From positions 1 through 7,784 of the forward strand of contig JAACDY010000061.1 in NCBI GenBank assembly GCA_009936675.1: 7,784 nucleotides of DNA, in the 5' to 3' direction. The position numbers and the translations under genes are program-made. Numbering within the stretch: position 1 is the stretch's first letter; each line of letters opens with the position of its first letter. The notes under the pieces were generated by a model. The model was not told the origin of the DNA. It saw only the letters and a program-made list of their open reading frames with translations, and searched no databases. Of the stretch, positions 1 to 6,618 are shown one piece after another. The stretch is from Bacteroidota bacterium (GTDB lineage Bacteria; Bacteroidota; Bacteroidia; Flavobacteriales; Flavobacteriaceae).

Positions 1-102
1 AGGGATATTGCGCATCATCAATGTAAAGGCAGAAAATTTTGAAAAATCAACTCTATTTTTGGATTCTATGTATCCCTTCAAAAGGGAGTTTACGCTACCC
101 CA
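1..102 (-). pseudogene. Out-of-frame continuation of the secreted-protein gene, running off the window
   Basis: In the -1 frame relative to the upstream gene, the minus strand is open from 102 to the window edge and encodes WGSVNSLLKGYIESK, then NRVDFSKFSAFTLMMRNIP. In this protein type the module normally ends with a pattern like GGSxSxLxxGxIxS followed by a short stretch and F/YxxFTL. The out-of-frame peptide supplies exactly those elements (GS-VNSLLKGYIES, then FSAFTL). Adding one G to the G4 run (plus-strand C4 at 98-101) gives an uninterrupted reading TNGGSVNSLLKGYIES. The downstream end is not visible, and a C-terminal sorting domain could lie beyond the window. It may be a true mutation, a switchable tract or a sequencing error. 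Confidence 0.6.
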
Positions 103-713
103 TTAGTAGAAAAATCTTTTAATTCACTTTGGATAGGAATCCAGCGTTCACCGTCAAAGCCTCCTATGGTGATTAAGTCTAAGGCTTTTTCTGGTGACGG
201 GGCTGAGCCTAAAAGTTTATCAATACCAGAAAATACATTCCAAGAGAGGATCAATTGAGCGGATCCCCGGGGGTTTCTTAATTCCCAATAATGGGTTTTG
301 CTCACACCAGCAATTGAATCAAAAGATGCATTGACTTGGTGACCCATATGATTATACGCTAAGTCAAAATAATTATGTCCTTTGAAATTGATCAGATATA
401 TTGGTTGGAAAATATTTCTATGACCAACGGGGTATATAAATTCATCTGAATCATAAAAACGGATAAAACCATCCACATGGGTATCGTGATTGGCACTTTC
501 CCAATTCGCCTTACGGGCAAAAGAAAGCGTTCCTGAATCCACTCCTCTATCGGTAATTATTTTCCCCGCCTCAAAATAAAGTTTATCAGATGCGATGTGC
601 AATTCACTCTGAGGAGCGATATACAAATCCCCGAAAAGTGTCATTTGAGAAAAAACACTATGAGTGAAAAATAGGGAAAAGAAAATCCCAACAAACCAAT
701 AATCTTGCTTCAT
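90..713 (-). CDS. Secreted Bacteroidota surface-type protein, N-terminal part before an apparent frameshift
   Basis: The open frame gives 207 residues with an N-terminal secretion signal (hydrophobic 6-21, likely cleavage after Ser22). No enzyme motif is visible. The rest resembles a beta-rich module I know from many large secreted Bacteroidota proteins, often those exported by the type IX system. Its features here are LYIAPQSELHI, then GTLSFARKANWESA, VDGFIRFYDSDEFIYPVGH (80-98), VSKTHYWELRNPRGSAQLILSWN and LITIGGFDGERWIPI (180-194). The frame ends TNGVA-stop in the middle of the expected module. Reading past a GGGG run in the -1 frame continues the module to the window edge, so I think this gene is frameshifted or misread and truly longer. 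The ATG at 713 is chosen because it directly precedes the signal peptide. The function is unknown; an envelope or surface role is likely. Confidence 0.75.
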   Translation of the reverse strand: MKQDYWFVGIFFSLFFTHSVFSQMTLFGDLYIAPQSELHIASDKLYFEAGKIITDRGVDSGTLSFARKANWESANHDTHVDGFIRFYDSDEFIYPVGHRNIFQPIYLINFKGHNYFDLAYNHMGHQVNASFDSIAGVSKTHYWELRNPRGSAQLILSWNVFSGIDKLLGSAPSPEKALDLITIGGFDGERWIPIQSELKDFSTNGVA

Positions 714-766
714 AGTTTAACAAATTGAAAAACTTGGGAACTATGAATTTATAAAAAAAAGGAGAT
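714..766 (-). other. Intergenic gap between apbE and the secreted-protein gene
   Basis: These 53 nt separate apbE from the next same-strand gene and form the longest gap in the window. Six bases after the apbE stop is a run of eight T on the minus strand. The only inverted repeat nearby is GTTG-AAT-CAAC inside the apbE end, too short and too far away to make a convincing terminator. Close to the next ATG is TCAATTTG, one mismatch from the Bacteroidota -7 element TAnnTTTG, but it has no clear -33 partner and sits only 7 nt from the start codon. The next gene may be read through from the operon or have its own weak promoter; the sequence does not decide. Confidence 0.35.
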
Positions 767-1774
767 TTACCACTTTGTTGATTCAACGACCAAAAAGTCA
801 TCGTCTTTGGCTATTGTCCAGAGGGCTTCCAGATGGGGTTGGTTTTCGATCAATGCTTGACCTTTTTCTAGGGGCATAACCATAAGTGCAGTAGCCCACG
901 CATCTGCTGTCATACAGTCTGGAGCTTTGACAGAGGTGCTTAAAATATTGGTTTTATAAGCCGAGCCCGTTAAGGGATTAATGGAGTGAACAAACCGCTC
1001 TCCTGTGTTAGGGTCTAGTCTGTACTTACGATAGTTTCCAGAACTTGCAATGGCCTGATTCTTTATCGTTAGGGTCTGTAAAAAATCACGCTCTTCTCCT
1101 TGACGAGGATCGTCGATGGCAATTTTCCAAGCTTTTTGAGTTTTGGGACTGTTGCCTTTGGCGACGATCTCTCCTCCTATTTCTACCATATAGTCTAAAC
1201 TGCCCAAACTTTGCAAGAAATTTCCTACAACATCAACGGTGTATCCTTTAGCCAGGGCATTATAGTCAATGTAAATATTAGGAAAATCCTTCTTTATGGT
1301 ATGGTTCGCTCTCATTTGCACCTTTTGCCAACCCGTCAGTTGGAGGAGGCTGTCCATTTGATCAATACTTAATACATCTATTGATCTTTTTGGCCCAAAG
1401 CCATAAGCATTGACCAAAGACCCTACGGTGGGGTCAAAATATCCTCCTGTTGCTTTCCAAACTTCAGTCGCTTTTTGAAATACTTTTCTGAAGTGATGAT
1501 CTACGACCACCGTAGAATCCCCCCTATTGATTTTAGAGATATCGGATTGAGGCAGATAGGTAGATAGAGATTTGTTAATAACATAAAATATAGAGTCCAC
1601 TCCATTTTGTACCTCCTGTTCGGAAATATCGGCTACATATTGAATGTTGTAGGAAGTTCCCAGAGCAAAACCTTGCAGTCTTTTGGCTTTTGAAGGATTT
1701 GGACTACACGAAAAAATCAACCCGAGGAGGCTGAAACTAGTCCATAATTTGAAGCCCGTCAAAATTGACTGCAT
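767..1774 (-). CDS. apbE: FAD:protein FMN transferase ApbE, predicted lipoprotein
   Basis: ApbE uses FAD to attach FMN through a phosphoester to Thr in the SGAT-type sites of NqrC and NqrB, on the periplasmic side. The protein has 335 residues. It begins with a lipoprotein signal, hydrophobic residues 10-22 then Cys23 in LGLIFSC. The residues after Cys23 (SPNPSK) are not acidic, so a periplasm-facing anchor rather than surface display is likely (inference). ApbE motifs in order are GTSYN (39-43), FDPTVGSLVNAYGFG (113-127), YNALAKGYTVD (171-181), EIGGEI (198-203), SGNYRK (245-250), HSINPLTG (263-270) and D286...ADAWATALMV (290-299); the last contains the metal-binding Asp and Thr of the family. 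The ATG at 1774 overlaps the preceding gene by 38 nt in another frame. A TTG at 1762 is an alternative start that would still overlap. The signal peptide requires one of these upstream starts. Confidence 0.95.
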   Translation of the reverse strand: MQSILTGFKLWTSFSLLGLIFSCSPNPSKAKRLQGFALGTSYNIQYVADISEQEVQNGVDSIFYVINKSLSTYLPQSDISKINRGDSTVVVDHHFRKVFQKATEVWKATGGYFDPTVGSLVNAYGFGPKRSIDVLSIDQMDSLLQLTGWQKVQMRANHTIKKDFPNIYIDYNALAKGYTVDVVGNFLQSLGSLDYMVEIGGEIVAKGNSPKTQKAWKIAIDDPRQGEERDFLQTLTIKNQAIASSGNYRKYRLDPNTGERFVHSINPLTGSAYKTNILSTSVKAPDCMTADAWATALMVMPLEKGQALIENQPHLEALWTIAKDDDFLVVESTKW

Positions 1775-2090
1775 AGGGATCGTTTTGGGTTAATGGCAAT
1801 TCATAATCATCGGCATGGGCAAAACCTACTCCAGCATAATAGGTGGTGGCTTTGTATTTGATGCCGTGATCTCTGACTTGCTCCAACAATTGGAGATCAT
1901 ATTCTTTGGGGTTTTTGGGATACAAGCACCCCCTAACCACAACAAAATGAAGTTTTTGACCCTTGAGACAAACAAACTGTGGATCTTTTTTGGGTTGTGA
2001 ATTGACTGCCAGAAACTCAAAACCCTGTGCAGTAAGATGGTCGCCCACCTCTTTCATGGCCAATTGATGAATTTCTTGCGCACCAAGCAT
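1737..2090 (-). CDS. Small conserved-looking protein of unknown function between nqrF and apbE
   Basis: A 117-residue soluble protein with no signal peptide or membrane segment, probably cytoplasmic. I do not know its function. I recall similar small proteins next to nqr genes in other Bacteroidota, sometimes loosely labelled as NQR subunit F, but this one has no flavin, NADH or ferredoxin motif and is not a real NqrF. Predicted order is helix (2-21), strands at about 23-30, 37-43 and 46-53, helix (63-79), strand (81-90). The segment LKGQKLHFVVVRG resembles the strand pair of PD-(D/E)XK nuclease folds such as YraN, where the family has FVEVK, but the acidic and lysine residues are absent. It has only two cysteines (41 and 55), so it is not the four-cysteine membrane factor NqrM. 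It abuts nqrF and overlaps apbE, which ties it to NQR production or assembly. Confidence 0.82.
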   Translation of the reverse strand: MLGAQEIHQLAMKEVGDHLTAQGFEFLAVNSQPKKDPQFVCLKGQKLHFVVVRGCLYPKNPKEYDLQLLEQVRDHGIKYKATTYYAGVGFAHADDYELPLTQNDPYAVNFDGLQIMD

Positions 2091-2093
2091 CTA
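2088..2093 (-). promoter_or_regulatory. Stop/start junction of nqrF and the 117-residue ORF
   Basis: On the minus strand the nqrF stop TAG is followed with no gap by the ATG of the next gene. No purine-rich ribosome site distinct from nqrF codons is visible upstream. Ribosomes finishing nqrF are therefore likely to reinitiate here, which would couple production of the small protein to NqrF. The coupling is inferred; the junction itself is seen directly. Confidence 0.6.
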
Positions 2094-3386
2094 TCCACCG
2101 AAATCATCAAATCGAACGTTCTCTGGAGGAATACCAAAGTCGTCGGCCATTTTCTCTACCGCTTGGTTCATCAGAGGAGGGCCACAGAAGTAAACCTCAA
2201 TGTCTTCTGGTGCTTCGTGGTGGTTGAGATAGTTGTCAATCACGCATTGGTGAACAAATCCTTTGAATCCATCACCTTCACCATCGAGACCGTCTTTGAT
2301 TTTCCAGTTGTCTTCTTCCATAGGTTCTGAAAGAGCAACATAAAACTTGAAATTTTCAAAGTCTTTTTCCAAAGCCATGAAGTGATCTAAGTAGAATAGT
2401 TCTCTCTTGGAACGACCACCGTACCAAAAGCTTACCTTTCGTCCAGTTTTTAGGGTTCTGAATAACTCGTATAAGTGAGAACGCATGGGAGCCATACCGG
2501 CTCCACCTCCTACGTAAAGCATTTCGGCCTCTGAGTGATTGATAAAAAATTCTCCATAAGGGCCGGAGATGGTTACTTTATCACCTGCTTTTTTTGAGAA
2601 AATATAGGAAGATGCTATACCGGGATTGACCTCCATCCAGTCATTTTTATTGCGATCCCATGGTGGGGTGGCAATCCTGACGTTAAGCATAATTTCACGA
2701 CCTTCGGCAGGAAAGGAAGCCATAGAATAGGCTCGCTCAACTGTTTCGGGATTTTTCATTACCAAAGGCCAAAGGTTAAATTTGTCCCATTCCAGCTTGA
2801 ACTTATCGGGTTCACCGAGGTGTTCTTCAGGGTGGGCAGAAATATCGATATCACTGTATTTGACTTCACATTGGGGTATTTCAATCTGAATATAACCCCC
2901 AGCTTCATAATCCATAGCTTCGGGTATCTCCACCACAAATTCTTTGATAAAAGAGGCAACGTTCCAGTTTCTGACCACTGTAGCTTCCCATTTTTTGATC
3001 CCAAATACCTCTTCGGGGACTTGGATGACCATATTTTCTTTTACTTTGACCTGACAGCCCAAACGCCATCCTTCGGCGATTTCTTTTCGGGTAAAGTGCG
3101 GGGCTTCAGTGGGGAGAATCTCTCCACCTCCTTCAATCACCTGACACTTACATTGAATACAGGTTCCGCCACCTCCACAGGCGGAGGGTAAAAATATTTT
3201 GTTGTTCCCCAAAGTGGTGAGTAAAGTACTCCCAGAGGAAACCTCTACATCATTATCCCCATTGATTAAAAGACTTACTGGTCCAGAGGGCACTAATTTT
3301 GCCTTGGCTCCCAGAAGCATTCCCACCAAAAGAAAGGTGATGACCAAAAAAACCACAACACTCGCAACAATAACTGAATAATCCAT
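2091..3386 (-). CDS. nqrF: Na+-translocating NADH-quinone reductase subunit F (NADH dehydrogenase)
   Basis: NqrF is the electron entry subunit: it oxidises NADH with FAD and passes electrons to a 2Fe-2S centre. The order is one N-terminal transmembrane helix (about residues 5-26), a ferredoxin domain (about 35-128), then a ferredoxin-reductase-like FAD and NADH domain. Cluster ligands are Cys70, Cys76, Cys79 and Cys111, at the same numbers as in Vibrio cholerae. The FAD motif is R218-A-Y-S221, the NADH loop is GGGAGMAP (293-300), and Cys401 in CGPPLMN matches the conserved hydride-transfer cysteine (Cys377 in Vibrio cholerae). The C-terminus FDDFGG is typical. Its 431 residues exceed the roughly 408 of Vibrio, partly through an acidic stretch near 178-207 and residues around 357-374. 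The stop abuts the next ATG. Confidence 0.97.
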   Translation of the reverse strand: MDYSVIVASVVVFLVITFLLVGMLLGAKAKLVPSGPVSLLINGDNDVEVSSGSTLLTTLGNNKIFLPSACGGGGTCIQCKCQVIEGGGEILPTEAPHFTRKEIAEGWRLGCQVKVKENMVIQVPEEVFGIKKWEATVVRNWNVASFIKEFVVEIPEAMDYEAGGYIQIEIPQCEVKYSDIDISAHPEEHLGEPDKFKLEWDKFNLWPLVMKNPETVERAYSMASFPAEGREIMLNVRIATPPWDRNKNDWMEVNPGIASSYIFSKKAGDKVTISGPYGEFFINHSEAEMLYVGGGAGMAPMRSHLYELFRTLKTGRKVSFWYGGRSKRELFYLDHFMALEKDFENFKFYVALSEPMEEDNWKIKDGLDGEGDGFKGFVHQCVIDNYLNHHEAPEDIEVYFCGPPLMNQAVEKMADDFGIPPENVRFDDFGG

Positions 3387-3396
3387 CTCTAATTTA

Positions 3397-4014
3397 CTAT
3401 AATTTAATCCCCATAAAACTCATAAAACCCAATGCCATCAAACCTGTTATAATAAAGGTAATACCCAGTCCGCGAAGTGGAGCTGGCACATTTGAATAAA
3501 TAATTTTTTCTCTGATGGCAGCAATGGCCAACATGGCCAACAACCAACCCACACCTGAACCCCATCCATAAACTGCAGATTCGGCTACACCCGAAAAATC
3601 TTTTTGTTGCATGAACAATGATCCTCCCAATATGGCACAGTTTACTGCGATAAGTGGAAGAAAGATTCCCAAAGCTCCGTAGAGAGCAGGAGCGAATTTT
3701 TCAACAATCATCTCCACCAATTGCACCATAGAGGCAATGACAGCAATAAACATAATAAAGCTCAAAAAACTCAAGTCGATCTCTGCATAGGAAGGGTCCA
3801 ACCATTGCAAAGCGCCAGGGCGTAAAAGGTAGGTATCCAACAAAAAGTTAATTGGAACGGTTATGGCTAAGACAAAAATAACCGCAAAACCCAGTCCAAC
3901 GGCTGTTTTTACAGTTTTTGAAACGGCTAAATAGGAACACATCCCCAAGAAATAGGCAAAGATCATGTTCTCAATAAAAATACTTTTTACGAATAAGTTT
4001 AAAAATCCTTCCAT
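3397..4014 (-). CDS. nqrE: Na+-translocating NADH-quinone reductase subunit E
   Basis: NqrE is the membrane partner of NqrD; the two form an inverted pseudo-symmetric pair around the intramembrane iron-sulfur centre. The protein has 205 residues, slightly longer than Vibrio NqrE (about 198). Cys26 in FLGMCSYLA and Cys126 in AVNCAILGG are the expected ligands, equivalent to Cys26 and Cys120 in Vibrio cholerae. Other family segments are [14 protein letters not shown], the E101-containing [22 protein letters not shown] region and [16 protein letters not shown]. The ATG follows the nqrD TAG after only 3 nt. The stop is TAG immediately followed by TAA, a tandem stop, and nqrF begins 10 nt later. 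The identification is very secure. Confidence 0.96.
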   Translation of the reverse strand: MEGFLNLFVKSIFIENMIFAYFLGMCSYLAVSKTVKTAVGLGFAVIFVLAITVPINFLLDTYLLRPGALQWLDPSYAEIDLSFLSFIMFIAVIASMVQLVEMIVEKFAPALYGALGIFLPLIAVNCAILGGSLFMQQKDFSGVAESAVYGWGSGVGWLLAMLAIAAIREKIIYSNVPAPLRGLGITFIITGLMALGFMSFMGIKL

Positions 4015-4017
4015 GAT

Positions 4018-4713
4018 CTAATTCTTTTCTATGAGTTTACGGTTACGAGCGCGTTGAATCCAAATAAAGACACCCACAGTAATTAGCGCCATGGGAGACA
4101 AGAGCATCAAACCATTATTTTCGTAACCCATTTCGTATAGTGCATCGGGAATGACTTGAAAGCCAAAAAGTTTTCCCGAACCAAGAAGTTCTCTAAAGAA
4201 AGCCACTACGATAAGGATAAATCCATAACCGGCAGCGTTTCCAATACCGTCCAAGAAAGATTTCCAGACTCCGTTGCCCAAGGCAAAAGCCTCTAAGCGA
4301 CCCATTACGATACAATTGGTGATGATCAATCCAATAAAAATGGAGAGCTGTTTACTGACATCATAGGCATAAGCCCTTAGAATTTGATCTACTAAAATTA
4401 CCATAGAAGCCACTACCACCAACTGAACGATGATTCGGATTCGGTTGGGAATTAGATTTCTCAACAGTGAAATGATGACATTACTGGCTCCCATCACAGC
4501 AACTACAGATAGTGTCATCACCAAAGCAGGCTTGAGTTGAACAGTAATTGCAAGAGCGGAACATACGCCTAAAACCTGAACGGTAATGGGGTTGTTGTCA
4601 TCCAAAGGGTCGGTCAAAAGCGCCCTGTTCTTTTTGGAAAATAAAGGCTCAGATTCCTTGTTGAGGAATAAGAGGGTTGGTTTTTCTGAAGATTTTGCTT
4701 CTTTGTCTGCCAT
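4018..4713 (-). CDS. nqrD: Na+-translocating NADH-quinone reductase subunit D
   Basis: NqrD is an integral membrane subunit, about six helices, that pairs with the related NqrE to hold the intramembrane iron-sulfur centre. The protein has 231 residues against about 210 in Vibrio. Cys51 in VLGVCSALA and Cys134 in ITNCIVMGR correspond to the cluster cysteines of Vibrio cholerae NqrD (Cys29 and Cys112), and the 83-residue spacing is identical. Other family segments are LLRNLIPNRIRIIVQLVVVA, AYAYDVSKQLSIFIGL and VAFFRELLGSGKLFGF. The excess length is an N-terminal hydrophilic stretch of about 20 residues before LFSKKNRALL. There is no internal Met before residue 66, so the 4713 ATG is the only standard start. 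It lies 6 nt after nqrC and 3 nt before nqrE. Confidence 0.96.
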   Translation of the reverse strand: MADKEAKSSEKPTLLFLNKESEPLFSKKNRALLTDPLDDNNPITVQVLGVCSALAITVQLKPALVMTLSVVAVMGASNVIISLLRNLIPNRIRIIVQLVVVASMVILVDQILRAYAYDVSKQLSIFIGLIITNCIVMGRLEAFALGNGVWKSFLDGIGNAAGYGFILIVVAFFRELLGSGKLFGFQVIPDALYEMGYENNGLMLLSPMALITVGVFIWIQRARNRKLIEKN

Positions 4714-4719
4714 AGTTTG

Positions 4720-5451
4720 TTAATTAATCGAGGCCATGGTGGTTTTTTCCTTTTCGAAATAAGGAAGATAATGAGCCAGTCGCTCGATGATCATATCCGT
4801 AACACCGTCTCCAGTAATGGTAGCACCAGAAATAGCATCGACTTCGTGGTCGTCTTTGTCTGTATCTTTGGGGTCGTTATTGGTCTTGGAAACACTGATA
4901 CCTACTAGTTTACCTGAACTGTCAAAGACTTTTTCTTCTTTGAATCGATCCATAAACCACTGCTGGGTAATTTCAGCACCCAGTCCGGCGGTTTCTCCTT
5001 TGTGGTCAAATACGGCACCTTGAATGGTGTTGATGTCGGACTTAAGGGCGATATACCCCCAGATGGCGTCCCATAAACCAGAACCTCGAAGTGGTATAAT
5101 ATAATAGCTCACCTCATCAACAACAGCCTTGTAAAGAGGAAAACGCTGTTCTTTGGCGGGTTTTTTGATTTCGTTGTTCAACTTCAGTTGGAAGGCGTCC
5201 ACTTTTTCGTCCGCATTCCCCATATGATCCAAAGCCAAAGTTCCAGTAATGTATTGTTTATAGAGTGTTTCGGCTTGCTCTCTATCGGTCTGAATGCCGA
5301 TGGTAGAGAGTATGTTCTGCATTTTTTCCTTTCTGACATTATCGGCCTGAAGGGATTTGAGTGAGCTGGCTGTAAAGGCCAAAGTGGAAGCAACCACCAG
5401 TACCATTGCAGCAGCAAAAAGAAAAGTATATCCGTTGGAGTCTCTGTTCAT
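4720..5451 (-). CDS. nqrC: Na+-translocating NADH-quinone reductase subunit C
   Basis: NqrC is a single-span membrane protein whose periplasmic FMN-binding domain holds a covalent FMN in the electron path. I place the start at the ATG at 5451, giving 243 residues beginning MNRDSNGYTFLF. This is the usual start in Bacteroidota, puts the transmembrane helix at about residues 9-31, and leaves 2 nt after the nqrB TAG. An in-frame ATG at 5481 would add ten residues (MGFSPQNCIV) encoded inside nqrB, which I consider unlikely. Family segments are GSGLWDAIWGYIAL (about 123-136), HKGETAGLGAE (about 150-160) and the flavinylation motif D205-A-I-S-G-A-T211, in which Thr211 is the FMN acceptor. The motif is canonical, unlike the one in NqrB. 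The gene ends in TAA 6 nt before nqrD. Confidence 0.96.
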   Translation of the reverse strand: MNRDSNGYTFLFAAAMVLVVASTLAFTASSLKSLQADNVRKEKMQNILSTIGIQTDREQAETLYKQYITGTLALDHMGNADEKVDAFQLKLNNEIKKPAKEQRFPLYKAVVDEVSYYIIPLRGSGLWDAIWGYIALKSDINTIQGAVFDHKGETAGLGAEITQQWFMDRFKEEKVFDSSGKLVGISVSKTNNDPKDTDKDDHEVDAISGATITGDGVTDMIIERLAHYLPYFEKEKTTMASIN

Positions 5452-5453
5452 GA

Positions 5454-6608
5454 CTATGCAGTTTTGAGGGCTGAAGCCCATCTTTTTTTACGTTTGTTTA
5501 TGTTTCCTTGGATGACATAATGGTCGATGGTGGGGGCAAAAACATTCATCAACAATATGGCCAACATTACCCCTTCAGGATAGGCGGGGTTAAATACTCT
5601 AATTAAAATACAAAATACACCCACTAGGATTCCATAAACCCACTTTCCTTTGTTGGTTTGGGCGGCAGAGACGGGATCGGTGGCCATAAAGACAACACCA
5701 CAAGCAAAACCTCCTACGACCAAGTGATTGACCCATGAAAAGCTCATCAGGGCATTGGCACCCCAAAGATTGAATAGGAAACCTACAAAAGCTGCTCCAA
5801 TAACACTTCCTAGCATGATCCTCCAACTGCCCACTCCTGTGATAATCAAGATGGCTGCCCCAATCAAAACAAAAAGGGCTGAGGTCTCTGCAATGGAACC
5901 AGGGATGGATCCTTGAAACATTTCAAAGAAACTGTAGTTGACATTACCCCCTGCGGCCAAAGAACCCAAAATGGTTTCACCAGAAATCCCATCGATGTTG
6001 GAAGCTTCCGAAACCCAAACTTTATTTCCCGACATGTAGGTGGGATAGGCAAAAAATGCAAAGGCTCTGGCGGTGAGTGCAGGATTTAAAATGTTCATCC
6101 CCGTTCCCCCAAAAGCTTCTTTGGCAATCAAAACCGCAAAGGCAACCGAAATGGCAACCATCCAAAGGGGAATGTCAACGGGCATGATCATTGGGATCAA
6201 AAGACCTGTTACCAAGTAACCCTCGTTGACCTCGTGACCGCGATAGACGGCAAAAATAAATTCAATGGTCAATCCTACCACATACGATACAATAATCATG
6301 GGAACAATTTTCCAAGACCCATGAATAAATGCATCCAAAAAGGTAAAAGCCTCTCCAGTTTGAATAAAATGCTGATATCCAGTATTGTAAATTCCATAAA
6401 TCAATGCGGGCATCAATGCGATGATGACCGTTACCATTGTTCTTTTGAGATCAACCGCATCTCGAATGTGTGCCCCGGTATGGGTGGTATGGTTGGGTAC
6501 AAAAAGAAAAGTGTCAAAGGCGTTAACGGCCGGAGCATACTTTTCCCATTTTTGGCCTTTGCCAAAAGGTCTTTTAAGATCGTCTAATTTATTCCTCAAA
6601 AAATTCAT
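5454..6608 (-). CDS. nqrB: Na+-translocating NADH-quinone reductase subunit B
   Basis: NqrB is the large membrane subunit of Na+-NQR. It carries covalently bound FMN and, in the known family, riboflavin, and it is central to Na+ transport and quinone reduction. The 384 residues are close to the family length (about 385-415). Visible family segments are the N-terminal cytoplasmic stretch with HIRDAVDLKRTM (47-58), EVNEGYLVTGLLIP (126-139), FGGTGMNILNPALTARAF (166-183), MATDPVSAAQTNKGKW (308-323) and NPAYPEGVMLAILLMNVFAP (340-359). Multiple long hydrophobic segments fit the roughly ten-helix RnfD/NqrB fold. The flavinylation motif is D206-G-I-S209-G-E-T212. Thr212 is the expected FMN acceptor, but Glu211 replaces the usual Ala. 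The ATG at 6608 is 10 nt after the nqrA stop and no strong ribosome site is visible. The identification is very secure. Confidence 0.97.
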   Translation of the reverse strand: MNFLRNKLDDLKRPFGKGQKWEKYAPAVNAFDTFLFVPNHTTHTGAHIRDAVDLKRTMVTVIIALMPALIYGIYNTGYQHFIQTGEAFTFLDAFIHGSWKIVPMIIVSYVVGLTIEFIFAVYRGHEVNEGYLVTGLLIPMIMPVDIPLWMVAISVAFAVLIAKEAFGGTGMNILNPALTARAFAFFAYPTYMSGNKVWVSEASNIDGISGETILGSLAAGGNVNYSFFEMFQGSIPGSIAETSALFVLIGAAILIITGVGSWRIMLGSVIGAAFVGFLFNLWGANALMSFSWVNHLVVGGFACGVVFMATDPVSAAQTNKGKWVYGILVGVFCILIRVFNPAYPEGVMLAILLMNVFAPTIDHYVIQGNINKRKKRWASALKTA

Positions 6609-6618
6609 ACTGTAAATA

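Noticed and set aside
73..87. Perfect 6-bp inverted repeat TCCCTT-CAA-AAGGGA just past the stop of the 207-residue frame, as a terminator
   Set aside because: It has no T-run on either side and lies inside what looks like the out-of-frame continuation of the same gene, so it is more likely coding sequence.
743..766. Run of eight T after the apbE stop as an intrinsic terminator
   Set aside because: The nearest inverted repeat has a 4-bp stem and is not adjacent to the T-run, so no stable hairpin precedes it.
2820..3191. Plus-strand open frame of 123 codons opposite nqrF, and similar plus-strand frames opposite nqrB (6234-6587) and nqrF (2037-2330)
   Set aside because: They lie wholly antisense to strongly conserved nqr genes, their sequences lack recognisable domains, and they have the look of chance open frames.
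5452..5481. Upstream ATG at 5481 as the nqrC start
   Set aside because: It would add ten residues overlapping the nqrB end, with no family support; the ATG at 5451 gives the typical N-terminus and a normal 2-nt junction.
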